29,178 nucleotides of DNA from NCBI GenBank assembly GCA_013911195.1, contig JACETS010000011.1, positions 1 through 29,178 on the forward strand, read 5' to 3'. Positions 17,062 to 24,700 of this stretch are shown piece by piece. The notes beneath the pieces were generated by a model. It did no database searches. It worked only from the letters and a program-made list of their open reading frames with translations, and was not told where the DNA came from. Source of the stretch: Verrucomicrobiales bacterium (GTDB lineage Bacteria; Verrucomicrobiota; Verrucomicrobiia; Verrucomicrobiales; DEV007). Both the position numbers and the translations under genes were made by a program. Numbering within the stretch: position 1 is the stretch's first letter; each line of letters starts with the position of its first letter.

Positions 17062-17090
17062 ATAATTACCATAATTTCTATATTTTTCAA
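17062..17090 (-). promoter_or_regulatory. Candidate sigma-70-type promoter for the TPR gene
   Basis: On the minus strand TTGAAA (17090-17085) is followed after 17 bases by AATTAT (17067-17062), about 20 bases before the ATG at 17041. It is located in the short spacer between the DUF1080 terminator and the TPR gene, where a promoter is required. In such AT-rich DNA this match is easily reached by chance. Confidence 0.3.
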
Positions 17091-17111
17091 GCTTTATGTC
17101 CCTCACTTTGT

Positions 17112-17149
17112 AAAAAAAAGCCACCTCAGAAATAACCTGAGGTGGCTTT
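17112..17149 (-). terminator. Strong intrinsic terminator after the DUF1080 gene
   Basis: AAAGCCACCTCAG and CTGAGGTGGCTTT form a perfect 13-bp stem with a 7-base loop (17117-17149). Read on the minus strand the stem is followed by eight T residues in all (17119-17112). It starts 34 bases after the stop at 17183 and closes the cupin, peroxidase-methyltransferase, DUF1080 operon. In the other direction the T-run is only three, so it is mainly one-way. Confidence 0.92.
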
Positions 17150-17182
17150 AGTTATAGCTTTAAAATTTAGGAGATCGATTAA

Positions 17183-17800
17183 TCAGATTTTGCGAATTCT
17201 CAACTTTCTGAAGTAAATAAGACTTTTTGGATCATGACCCTGGATCCCGATAGTTCCCTCTCCAAGTCTTTTGGTTTTCTCTTTATGGCTATCAGGCTCG
17301 GTATACTCATTAGCCACTTTTCCGTTAATTGTAATGGTCACTTTTTTTCCAACTACTTTAATATTGTAAGTAAACCACTCGTCATCTGCATGCGGTGCTT
17401 TTTTAACATCTTTAAAACTATAAACACTCGCTGTCTTTCTCCAATCGGAATGAGTTGCATTAACCTGGGCCTCATATCCTACCACAGGCCATCCGTTTGC
17501 CTGATAAGCAGTGTGAAAAAAGATACCGGCATTCGCACCTTTGGCAGTTTTGACCTCACACTCAAATTCGAAGTCTTTAAACTTTGCATTGCCATCTTTG
17601 CCATAAAACATATGCGCGCGCGGACCAAAAACCTTGATAGTCCCATCAACAACAGAAAATGTTTTTGGATTTTCTGTATTCACTTTCCATCCGTCTAATG
17701 TTTTACCATCAAACATATTTACCCACTCTCCAGCATTCAATGTACAACTAAATAGTGATAATGTGATTATAAATAATATAGATTTCATTTTGTTTTTCAT
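17183..17800 (-). CDS. Exported DUF1080 (3-keto-disaccharide hydrolase-like) protein
   Basis: A 205-residue secreted protein with a signal peptide (residues about 6-22, probable cleavage LNA/GEW) and one DUF1080 domain (PF06439), a concanavalin-like beta-sandwich. Family signatures are WVNMFDGKTLDGWK near the mature N-terminus, AGIFFHTAY, GYEAQVNATHSD and IGIQGHDPKSLIYFRKLRIR at the end. Domain members in Bacteroidota hydrolyse 3-keto sugars made by Gfo/Idh/MocA-type oxidoreductases; many PVC copies have unknown substrates. Such an oxidoreductase is 3.5 kb away (21259-22584), but on the other strand. A Cys at residue 19 (LFSC) could be a lipobox but Phe at that position is unusual. The gene is last in a three-gene operon, 49 bases after the peroxidase-methyltransferase stop. 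ATG codon 5 is an alternative start. Confidence 0.9.
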   Translation of the reverse strand: MKNKMKSILFIITLSLFSCTLNAGEWVNMFDGKTLDGWKVNTENPKTFSVVDGTIKVFGPRAHMFYGKDGNAKFKDFEFECEVKTAKGANAGIFFHTAYQANGWPVVGYEAQVNATHSDWRKTASVYSFKDVKKAPHADDEWFTYNIKVVGKKVTITINGKVANEYTEPDSHKEKTKRLGEGTIGIQGHDPKSLIYFRKLRIRKI

Positions 17801-17849
17801 AAGAGGAATTAATTAATGATTAGGGTTTTGTGTTAAAATTTTATTTGGT

Positions 17850-19040
17850 TTAAGAATTAGATTTAAAAAATAATAGATGTTGCCATGGCAACTTATCATA
17901 GGATCGACTTAGTACGAACCCATTGCTAGACATTTCTTTTATGACTTGGGCTTTTGACATTTTGTGTTCTGGTTTAATTGGAACCTTTGGATCCTCTGAC
18001 TTAAATTCAAGCAAACAAACTACACCATCTTCTTTAAGAGACTTTTTGATACTTGATAGCATTTGCTGAGGATGGGAAAATTCATGGTAAACATCTGCCA
18101 TCAACACAAAATCAACGCTCTTTTCAGGCAAGTCTGCATCCCAAAAGCGATTTTCGATTAATTTGATGTTTTCCATACCTGCTTTTTTAGCTCTTTCTTC
18201 AAGCATAATTAGCATTTCAGGTTGTATGTCGACAGCATAAGCTTGACCCTTTTCACCAATAATCTTGGCCATCATTAAGGTATGATATCCATTGCCAGAT
18301 CCAATATCTGCAACAGATATGCCTGGTTTGAGCTTTAATTCATTTATCATCTCAGAAGTTTTTTCTTCCTCTTCTCTGAGCTTCCTCATTAACCATGGAG
18401 CTCCTTGCCAGTGCATTGTCCGAGCAATTTCCCTTCCCTTGTATTCAAGAAGGGCAGGTGGACCTTGATCATCATATGCTTTCTTTTTACCTTCAACCGT
18501 CATCAATTCCCATTCAACAGATGAAACAATTTCACTAGAAGTTGGCCTCACCCTTTGTCTAAATCGATTCACAACTTTTCCCTTCCCGTCGATAAGAAAT
18601 TTTTCGAAATTCCATTTCACGGAACCAAAAAAATCGGGGTTTGTCTTTTCGGATTGGAGAAATTGGTATAGTGGATGTGCATCCTCTCCTCTAAGCTTTA
18701 CCTTAGAGGCTAATGTAAAACTCACGTTATAATTGGCTTTACAAAATTTCTCAATCTCGTTGTTTGATCCAGGCTCTTGACCTCCAAAATCATTACATGG
18801 GAACCCAATTATATTGAGCCCTTTTTCTTTATACTTCTCGTGAAGAAGTTGTAGCCCAGCATATTGTGGCGTATATCCACATTGACTCGCTACATTAACA
18901 ATTAGTATGGGTTTTTCAGCAAAGTCAGCGAGCGTTTTCTTTTGCCCATTAATAGTCTCAAAGCCAATATCGTATATAGGCGATTTGGCAAAAGCACATG
19001 AGGTAAACAGAATCAGTAATATTATTTTTAATCGAACCAT
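17850..19040 (-). CDS. Exported fusion: glutathione peroxidase plus SAM-dependent methyltransferase
   Basis: A 396-residue two-domain protein. Residues 1-18 form a signal peptide (cleavage near AFA/KSP). Residues about 20-185 are a glutathione peroxidase/thiol peroxidase with NVASQCGYTPQY (peroxidatic Cys54), FPCNDFGGQEPGS (Gln88), a likely resolving Cys100 (NEIEKFC) and VKWNFEKFLID (Trp143, Asn144), so the catalytic set is complete and the Cys100 pattern suggests thioredoxin-type rather than glutathione recycling. Residues about 200-390 are a class I methyltransferase: VADIGSGNGYHT (244-254, SAM loop), AVDIQPEM (Asp271) and VLMADVYHEF. A methyltransferase behind a Sec signal is puzzling because SAM is cytoplasmic. 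The start ATG overlaps the end of the cupin gene by 13 bases, so translation is probably coupled. Domains are firm; the combined role is unknown. Confidence 0.9.
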   Translation of the reverse strand: MVRLKIILLILFTSCAFAKSPIYDIGFETINGQKKTLADFAEKPILIVNVASQCGYTPQYAGLQLLHEKYKEKGLNIIGFPCNDFGGQEPGSNNEIEKFCKANYNVSFTLASKVKLRGEDAHPLYQFLQSEKTNPDFFGSVKWNFEKFLIDGKGKVVNRFRQRVRPTSSEIVSSVEWELMTVEGKKKAYDDQGPPALLEYKGREIARTMHWQGAPWLMRKLREEEEKTSEMINELKLKPGISVADIGSGNGYHTLMMAKIIGEKGQAYAVDIQPEMLIMLEERAKKAGMENIKLIENRFWDADLPEKSVDFVLMADVYHEFSHPQQMLSSIKKSLKEDGVVCLLEFKSEDPKVPIKPEHKMSKAQVIKEMSSNGFVLSRSYDKLPWQHLLFFKSNS

Positions 19041-19375
19041 TCGTCTTCAGGGTCAAAGGCTGGAATTGGGATGTTAATTATTTTCATTTTTCCGACTGCA
19101 CGATGTCGACAACCTGGTTTTATAAAAACCGCAGTCATCGGTTTTGCAGGAATTTTTTCACCATCTAATTCAATAAAACCCTCACCCTCAAGAACTAAGT
19201 ATATTTCGTGCATTTCTTTGTGATAATGCGTTTCTGAATCCTTAGAAATTTCAACCATATGTAGACTCGCTACACCATTAAGATCACCAAAAGCTCTTCT
19301 AGCCATGCCGCAGGGACATGAAATTGGCTCCATTTCATCTAATTGAGCCACACTAAATCTTTGCGAGAGTTCCAT
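19028..19375 (-). CDS. Small cupin-domain protein
   Basis: A 115-residue single-domain cupin without a signal peptide. Metal-ligand motifs are visible: THYHKEMHEIYLVLEGEG (His and Glu ligands, near residues 49-66) and PGCRHRAVG (His ligand, near 92). Cupins of this size may be enzymes such as dioxygenases or isomerases, or sugar/metal sensors; nothing here identifies the ligand. A CPCG pair (20-23) near the N-terminus could bind metal. It is the first gene of the minus-strand operon; its last codons overlap the start of the peroxidase-methyltransferase gene (E-W-F-D-stop contains the next ATG). The upstream 152-base gap to hemB is AT-rich, with a TATATT-like stretch and no clear promoter. A cytoplasmic cupin next to an exported peroxidase is an unusual pairing. 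Confidence 0.85.
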   Translation of the reverse strand: MELSQRFSVAQLDEMEPISCPCGMARRAFGDLNGVASLHMVEISKDSETHYHKEMHEIYLVLEGEGFIELDGEKIPAKPMTAVFIKPGCRHRAVGKMKIINIPIPAFDPEDEWFD

Positions 19376-19527
19376 AAAAGAAATGATATAATATTAATAT
19401 AATAACTCACTAATCCAAGGGGATAAATGTAATATAACTCTAAAATTGTATAAGATTCATTAACTGAGGCACAAATTTAGTTGATCGCTGCGCTGCTTTC
19501 AGTGATCAGTTTCTTGATTCATTCAAA

Positions 19528-20514
19528 ATGACTAATCAAAGATTACCAATTCGCCCAAGACGAAATCGTAAAAGTGATGCCATCAGGAGCCTTTGTAGGG
19601 AAACCAGACTCAGTCATGAATCACTAATTCTACCTTTATTCATCCATGATAAAGAAATTGATGAACCCATCGATTCGATGCCTGGGTGCATGAGATGGAG
19701 CCTTAAAGGAGTATTAAATGAAATTAAAGAATCAATGTCAGTGGGAATTCATTCCATTGTTTTATTCCCTGCTATTGAAGATAATCTAAAAACAACTGAC
19801 GCGAAAGAGTGCTATAATGAGAATGGATTAGTACAAAGAGCTATTAAAACGATCAAGGATAGTTTCCCAGAATTATCCGTCATCACAGATGTAGCGCTAG
19901 ATCCTTATAATAGTGATGGGCATGATGGATTGGTGAGCGGTGATGGAATAATTTTAAATGATGAAACTTTAGAAGTTCTCTGCAAACAAGCGGTATCTCA
20001 TGCTCAAGCTGGAGCGGACATAATTGCCCCTAGTGATATGATGGACGGACGAGTCGGCGCAATTAGAGCTTCATTGGATAATGAACAATTTGAGAATGTC
20101 TCTATTATGAGTTATTCGGCCAAATTCGCTTCAGCGTATTATGGACCTTTCAGAGGAGCATTGAACTCAGCCCCTAAAGCAGGAGATAAAAAAACATATC
20201 AAATGGATCCAGCCAATGTTAAGGAAGCGGTAAGAGAAGTCATGCTCGACATCGATGAAGGTGCGGACATTGTAATGGTAAAACCCGCAGGCCCCTACCT
20301 TGATGTTGTATCAACTCTCAATGAATGCATTGAAGTGCCTATTGCTGCTTATCAGGTTAGCGGCGAATACCTAATGATAGAAAGCGCATGCTCAGCAGGA
20401 TGGTTAGATAGACGTTCCGTCATCATGGAAAGTTTAACTGGCATTCATCGAGCCGGAGCCTCCGCTATTTTAACTTATTACGCCAAAGAGGCAGCCTCTT
20501 GGCTTACTCAATAA
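19528..20514 (+). CDS. hemB: Porphobilinogen synthase (delta-aminolevulinate dehydratase)
   Basis: A 328-residue cytoplasmic enzyme joining two 5-aminolevulinate molecules to form porphobilinogen in heme synthesis. The Schiff-base lysines are Lys199 (MSYSAKFASAYYGPFR) and Lys252 (VKPAGPYLD). The metal region reads DVALDPYNSDGHDGL (121-135), with Asp in place of the three Cys of zinc enzymes, so this is the magnesium-type, non-zinc class common in bacteria. N-terminal RPRRNR and the C-terminal YYAKEAASWL fit the family, and the length is normal. It is divergent from the cupin operon. pyrE follows after 79 bases on the same strand with no clear terminator between, so the pair may be co-transcribed. 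No Shine-Dalgarno is seen; the ATG follows TTCAAA. Confidence 0.97.
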   Translation: MTNQRLPIRPRRNRKSDAIRSLCRETRLSHESLILPLFIHDKEIDEPIDSMPGCMRWSLKGVLNEIKESMSVGIHSIVLFPAIEDNLKTTDAKECYNENGLVQRAIKTIKDSFPELSVITDVALDPYNSDGHDGLVSGDGIILNDETLEVLCKQAVSHAQAGADIIAPSDMMDGRVGAIRASLDNEQFENVSIMSYSAKFASAYYGPFRGALNSAPKAGDKKTYQMDPANVKEAVREVMLDIDEGADIVMVKPAGPYLDVVSTLNECIEVPIAAYQVSGEYLMIESACSAGWLDRRSVIMESLTGIHRAGASAILTYYAKEAASWLTQ

Positions 20515-20593
20515 TAAGTTCTTTTAATACTTAGATTAAGGAGTCGCTTTTATCTCGACTAGAGCTCGGTTTTGAGGATAATCCATCAATTAG

Positions 20594-21202
20594 ATGCCAG
20601 AATTTCCTCACACGGACCCAATCTCCAATTTATATAAACTACTTAAAGAGAAATCATTCTTCACAGGTGATTTCACATTAGCTTCAGGTAAAAAAAGTAA
20701 CTACTACATTGATTGCAGGCTGACGACACTTGACCCTGAAGGCGCTTGCTTAGTAGGAGCCGCTATAAGAAAAACTATTATCGGTAAATGTGAAGAACTA
20801 GGCACAAGCGTCCAAAGCATTGGAGGTTTAACTCTTGGAGCAGACCCAATAGCTCTGTCAGCATCCATGGCAAGCTATCAGGCGGAAGATAGTAAAATTT
20901 TAAAACCTTTTGTTGTCAGAAAAGCAGCCAAGGAACATGGAAAAGGTAAACAAATTGAAGGAGGCTTTCAAAAAGGCGATTCAGTAGTTGCACTGGATGA
21001 TGTTATAACTACCGGTGGATCCACACTTAAAGCCATCGAGGCGATAGAAAATGAGGGTGGAAAAGTAGAATTTGTTCTTGTACTAGTAGACAGACAAGAA
21101 GGCGGAAAAGAGATAATAGAGGAAGCTGGATATAAAGTTTTTTCTCTTTTCACTAGAGATGCTCTTTTTGAGACAAACGAAAAAGAGACTTCACAGAATT
21201 GA
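20594..21202 (+). CDS. pyrE: Orotate phosphoribosyltransferase
   Basis: A 202-residue enzyme that joins orotate to PRPP, giving orotidine monophosphate in pyrimidine synthesis. The PRPP-binding loop VVALDDVITTGGSTLKAI is at 131-148 with Asp135 and Asp136. FTLASGKKSNYYIDCR (27-42) is the OPRTase N-terminal signature, and FVVRKAAKEHGKGKQIEG supplies the flexible loop Lys residues. Length matches bacterial PyrE. It lies between hemB (79-base gap) and the Gfo/Idh/MocA gene (56-base gap), with which it has no pathway link. A 'UMP synthase' label is not supported, since no decarboxylase domain follows. The ATG at 20594 is preceded by TCAATTAG, no Shine-Dalgarno. Confidence 0.96.
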   Translation: MPEFPHTDPISNLYKLLKEKSFFTGDFTLASGKKSNYYIDCRLTTLDPEGACLVGAAIRKTIIGKCEELGTSVQSIGGLTLGADPIALSASMASYQAEDSKILKPFVVRKAAKEHGKGKQIEGGFQKGDSVVALDDVITTGGSTLKAIEAIENEGGKVEFVLVLVDRQEGGKEIIEEAGYKVFSLFTRDALFETNEKETSQN

Positions 21203-21258
21203 AATTATCATTAAAAATAGATTTCTAAAAATACAATTCATTAACTCACCACAATAAA

Positions 21259-22584
21259 ATGGACAGTCAAAATAAAGACAAAACACGAAGAAACTTCATA
21301 AAAACATCCACAGTAGCAGCTGCTGCAACCACAGCATTCCCCCGAAATGCAAAAGGATTTCAGGGCGGCAGTGAGGAAATCAAAGTTGGCCTAGTCGGCT
21401 GCGGAGGAAAAGGAACCAGCGACGTCAGACAAGTGCTTGGCGTGGGCGATAAGATTAAACTTTGGGCTATGGGTGATGCCCTTGATAGAAATGCAGAGGG
21501 TAAGTACAAAGCTTTATCAAATGCTGGTGGCACCAAAGAAAAAGTCGATTGTAAGGATCGTGTTTTTTCAGGCGTCGATGCTTATCAAAAAGTTATTGAT
21601 TCAGGAGTGGACATTGTATTCCTTGTCACATCACCAGGTTTTAGACCAGTCCATTTTGACTATGCTGTCGAGCAAGGAAAACATGTATTTATGCAGAAGC
21701 CTTGTTCCGTAGATGGAAGAGGAAGTAGAATGCTCCTAGAGTCTAACAAAAAGGCTAAGGCTAAAGGCCTTAAAGTTGGAGTAGGTTTTCAGAGAAGACA
21801 TGATGCAAGATACATTGAAACCATCAAACGTATACAGGACGGTGCTATTGGCGATGTTGTCTCATTAAGATGTTACTGGGATGGACGCACCCCATGGGTT
21901 CGTCCACGCAGAGAGGGCCAATCTGAGATGGAGTATCAAATACAGAACTGGTATTACTTTAATTGGCTTTGCGGAGATCATATTGTCGAACAACACATTC
22001 ATAACTTAGATGTTTGCAACTGGCTCATGGGTGACTACCCTCAAATTGCCCAAGGTAAAGGAGGATGTGAAGTACGTAACGGTCCTGACACCGGAGAAAC
22101 CTTTGACCATCACCAAGTTGAATATGTTTATGGCTCAAAGTGGGACGGACCTTCTGTAAGAATGCACAGCTCATGCCGTCATATTCCAGGAGTATTCAAT
22201 AGTGTTTCAGAACATGCTCATGGTTCTAAAGGATACGCAATCATCAATGGAGGCAGACTCTATGATAATGATGGTAAGGAAATATTCCGAGCACAAGGAG
22301 GCGGTAGTTCAGAAATGACTCACAAGAAGGCCTTCATCGATGCTATTCGAAATGATAAAGAGTTCAATGAATGTGATAATGGAGCTCTAAGTTCAATGAC
22401 TGCGGTTTTCGGACGTATGGCAACATATTCTGGGCAACTTTTAAAAATAGATGACTGCTTGAACACTAAGGTAGACGTCTTCCCTTATGATGAAGAATTG
22501 GGTTGGGATTCAAATCCACCTGTTCTACCTGATAAAGATGGCAACTACCAGAGACCTGTTCCAGGGAAAACCAAGGTTATTTAG
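21259..22584 (+). CDS. Tat-exported Gfo/Idh/MocA family oxidoreductase
   Basis: A 441-residue NAD(P)-dependent oxidoreductase. The N-terminus carries a twin-arginine signal TRRNFIK (9-15) then a short hydrophobic stretch rich in Ala, so it is exported folded with its cofactor. The Rossmann loop GLVGCGGKGT is at 44-53. MQKPCSVDGRGS has Lys147 at the position of the EKP motif (Gln replaces Glu). The C-terminal domain shows GDHIVEQHIHNLDVCNWLMGDYP, the catalytic-site signature of the PVC-abundant Gfo subfamily; His248 is the likely catalytic base. Members oxidise sugars, polyols or sugar acids; the substrate cannot be told here. Periplasmic members in PVC bacteria occur with DUF1080 proteins, as found near this gene. 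A strong terminator follows 27 bases after the stop. Confidence 0.92.
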   Translation: MDSQNKDKTRRNFIKTSTVAAAATTAFPRNAKGFQGGSEEIKVGLVGCGGKGTSDVRQVLGVGDKIKLWAMGDALDRNAEGKYKALSNAGGTKEKVDCKDRVFSGVDAYQKVIDSGVDIVFLVTSPGFRPVHFDYAVEQGKHVFMQKPCSVDGRGSRMLLESNKKAKAKGLKVGVGFQRRHDARYIETIKRIQDGAIGDVVSLRCYWDGRTPWVRPRREGQSEMEYQIQNWYYFNWLCGDHIVEQHIHNLDVCNWLMGDYPQIAQGKGGCEVRNGPDTGETFDHHQVEYVYGSKWDGPSVRMHSSCRHIPGVFNSVSEHAHGSKGYAIINGGRLYDNDGKEIFRAQGGGSSEMTHKKAFIDAIRNDKEFNECDNGALSSMTAVFGRMATYSGQLLKIDDCLNTKVDVFPYDEELGWDSNPPVLPDKDGNYQRPVPGKTKVI

Positions 22585-22610
22585 TTAATTCCATAATCTT
22601 TAATTTAACC

Positions 22611-22650
22611 AAGAGGGTGCACCTTATCTTTGGGGTGCGCCCTTTTTATT
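22611..22650 (+). terminator. Intrinsic terminator after the Gfo/Idh/MocA gene
   Basis: GGGTGCACC (22615-22623) pairs with GGTGCGCCC (22634-22642), nine pairs including one G-U, with a 10-base loop and then a TTTTT run. It lies 27 bases past the stop at 22584 and ends the hemB-pyrE-oxidoreductase stretch; the next gene begins 50 bases further on. Confidence 0.9.
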
Positions 22651-22698
22651 GCATTAATTGAACATGCTTGTCATACGTGTTAAACTCTTCTGAGAAAT

Positions 22699-23421
22699 AT
22701 GCACCAACCGCATAGATTAATCATTACCATCACCATTCCGCTTGTCGCTTTCATGATAAGTTTGAGCCAAGGTATTGAAAACACAAACCCTGAAGATCTA
22801 AACAAACTTTTTAGCGATCTGGGTAATGAAAGTTATGAAATAAGACAAAAGACTCAAAATCTTATAATTGATCAGGGCAAAAAAAACCGGGATCTCATTC
22901 TTGAGGAATCCTTCAAGTTCTATGTTAAATCAAACGACCCTGAAGTTAAATACAGACTTCGCTCCACAATGCTGGAAATTATTGGTAGCAATTTAAAGCC
23001 AGAGGGATTCATAGGAATCAGAATGGTAGATGCACCAATTAGAATAGTTGATAATGGTAAGATTGAAAACATTAGAGCCGTCAGAATACTTAGCGTTGTA
23101 CCCAACACGGCAGCATCTAAAGCTGGACTTAAGCCTGGAGATCAAATTACTCGTTTGGATGGGAATAAGTTCCCTGACCAAGGACTGGCTTATATAGAGT
23201 TATCAAAATACATCAGAGCAAAAAGTTCTGGAGAACAAGTTAAGCTTCACGTTAGACGAGGTTTTGGCGTGAGTATGAAACAAATGGAAATTGATATTAA
23301 ACTCGGTGAAAGACCTGAAGGGTTGGGTGCAGACAGAAAAATCGAGGCTTTTAATAAATGGTTTCAGGATAATTTAAACAAAGATTCTCAAAAACCTTCA
23401 GACAGCTCTACTCAACCCTAA
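22699..23421 (+). CDS. Secreted PDZ-domain protein
   Basis: A 240-residue protein with a signal peptide (hydrophobic core about 8-22, ending near SQG). Residues 28-95 are helical with HEAT-like character (LNKLFSDLGNESYEIRQKTQNLI, PEVKYRLRSTMLEI), a layout seen in PVC-type secreted proteins. A PDZ domain follows: GFIGIRMV, VVPNTAASKAGLKPGDQITRLDGN and LSKYIRAKSSGEQVKLHVRRG (about 98-200). The C-terminus is short, charged and disordered. No protease triad is present, so it is a stand-alone adaptor that would bind peptide ends, perhaps presenting substrates to proteases. The CE15 esterase follows 32 bases later and the metallopeptidase 20 bases beyond that, suggesting one operon starting here. 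Its 50-base upstream gap follows the terminator directly. Confidence 0.85.
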   Translation: MHQPHRLIITITIPLVAFMISLSQGIENTNPEDLNKLFSDLGNESYEIRQKTQNLIIDQGKKNRDLILEESFKFYVKSNDPEVKYRLRSTMLEIIGSNLKPEGFIGIRMVDAPIRIVDNGKIENIRAVRILSVVPNTAASKAGLKPGDQITRLDGNKFPDQGLAYIELSKYIRAKSSGEQVKLHVRRGFGVSMKQMEIDIKLGERPEGLGADRKIEAFNKWFQDNLNKDSQKPSDSSTQP

Positions 23422-23453
23422 ATTTTTTTTTATATTTTTACTCTCCATTATTG

Positions 23454-24680
23454 ATGAATAAGTCCACAAGCATATTTCTAGCAGTCTTATTTTTATTATT
23501 TGTTCAAATAACAAAAGGGCTCCCACAGGGATTTAATTATGAGGAGTCGAAAGTTCCTAATATATCATTGTCTAATCCGCTGGAGGGGGTTTCTGAAAAG
23601 AAACAATGGCCACAAAAACGGGCATCCCTAATGAAAATAGTTGAGAGTCAAATGTTTGGAAAGGCACCAAAATTTGATTGCAATACTTTGGAGGTTATTA
23701 ACGATACTAAAGACAAGTTGATCCTTAATGACAAGGTGGTAATGAGTCAACCATTGCTATCCTTTGCAGGTTGCAAACTTAGACTCTTGATATTCCGTCC
23801 AAAAGACACTAGCGCACCTATCCCAGCTTTTGTTGGGTATAACTTTAACGGAAATCACACCGTCCACTCTGAGAGTTCAATTAAAATCACAGAAGAATGG
23901 GTCCCTCGTAAAAAAAATAATAAAGCCTCAGATAAAGATCGTGGATCCTCTAGTAGTCGTTGGGATGTCGAAGCGATTACTGAGCAAGGATACGCATTGA
24001 TTACTGCATATTGTGGAGAAGTAGATCCTGATTTCCATGATAGTTTTAATAATGGTGTTCACTCTAATTACTCAAAACCAAAACCAAACGAATGGGGTAC
24101 TATCTCGGCATGGGCATGGGGGTTAAGCAGAATAATGGATTTGCTTGAGAAAGATAACTCCATAGACGAATCAAAAGTCTCTGTAATCGGGCATTCTCGA
24201 TTAGGCAAAACTTCACTTTGGGCGGGAGCAAGTGATCAAAGGTTTGCGCTAGTAATCTCTAACAACTCCGGATGTGGTGGAGCTGCTCTTTCAAAGAGAA
24301 AGTTTGGTGAAACAGTAAAACGAATCAACACATCCTTTCCTCACTGGTTCTGTGATAATTTCAAAAAATATAATGATAAAGAAGAAACTCTACCTTTTGA
24401 TCAACACGTTTTAATGAGTCTTATTGCTCCTCGCCCACTATATATAGCTAGTGCCAGTAAAGATCTTTGGGCGGATCCTATGGGAGAGTTTCTATCGGCC
24501 AGATATGCAGATCCAGTCTACAGAATGCTCACAGGTAAAGGATTACCTCAAAAAAAGATGCCAAAAGTGGACAACCCCATTCACGGTCTAATTGGATATC
24601 ACTTGAGAGAAGGCAAGCACGATGTAACCTCTTACGATTGGAAAAATTATTTATTATTCGCCAACAAGCACCTTAAGTAA
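23454..24680 (+). CDS. Carbohydrate esterase family 15 (glucuronoyl esterase-like), exported
   Basis: A 408-residue alpha/beta hydrolase with a signal peptide (hydrophobic about 6-18, cleavage near TKG/LPQ). The CE15 signature is SVIGHSRLGKTSLWAGASDQ with nucleophile Ser248, then NNSGCGGAALSKR, FPHWFCDNF and LPFDQHVLMSLIAPRPLYIASA; the catalytic His389 lies in GKHDVTSYDW. GHSRLGK replaces the GCSRxGK of fungal enzymes, as is usual in bacteria. Known members cleave ester bonds between glucuronoxylan and lignin alcohols; marine bacterial forms may act on other uronate esters. The acid residue of the triad is not certain by eye (candidates lie in KDLWADP or further upstream). The start could be TTG 23451, but ATG 23454 is preferred. 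Middle gene of a three-gene run with the PDZ and metallopeptidase genes. Confidence 0.93.
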   Translation: MNKSTSIFLAVLFLLFVQITKGLPQGFNYEESKVPNISLSNPLEGVSEKKQWPQKRASLMKIVESQMFGKAPKFDCNTLEVINDTKDKLILNDKVVMSQPLLSFAGCKLRLLIFRPKDTSAPIPAFVGYNFNGNHTVHSESSIKITEEWVPRKKNNKASDKDRGSSSSRWDVEAITEQGYALITAYCGEVDPDFHDSFNNGVHSNYSKPKPNEWGTISAWAWGLSRIMDLLEKDNSIDESKVSVIGHSRLGKTSLWAGASDQRFALVISNNSGCGGAALSKRKFGETVKRINTSFPHWFCDNFKKYNDKEETLPFDQHVLMSLIAPRPLYIASASKDLWADPMGEFLSARYADPVYRMLTGKGLPQKKMPKVDNPIHGLIGYHLREGKHDVTSYDWKNYLLFANKHLK

Positions 24681-24700
24681 CAAATCAACAATAAATACTC

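Noticed and set aside
17234..17698. A 154-codon plus-strand frame opposite the DUF1080 gene
   Set aside because: It overlaps a well-supported gene antisense, has no recognisable motif, and its composition is that of a complementary strand shadow.
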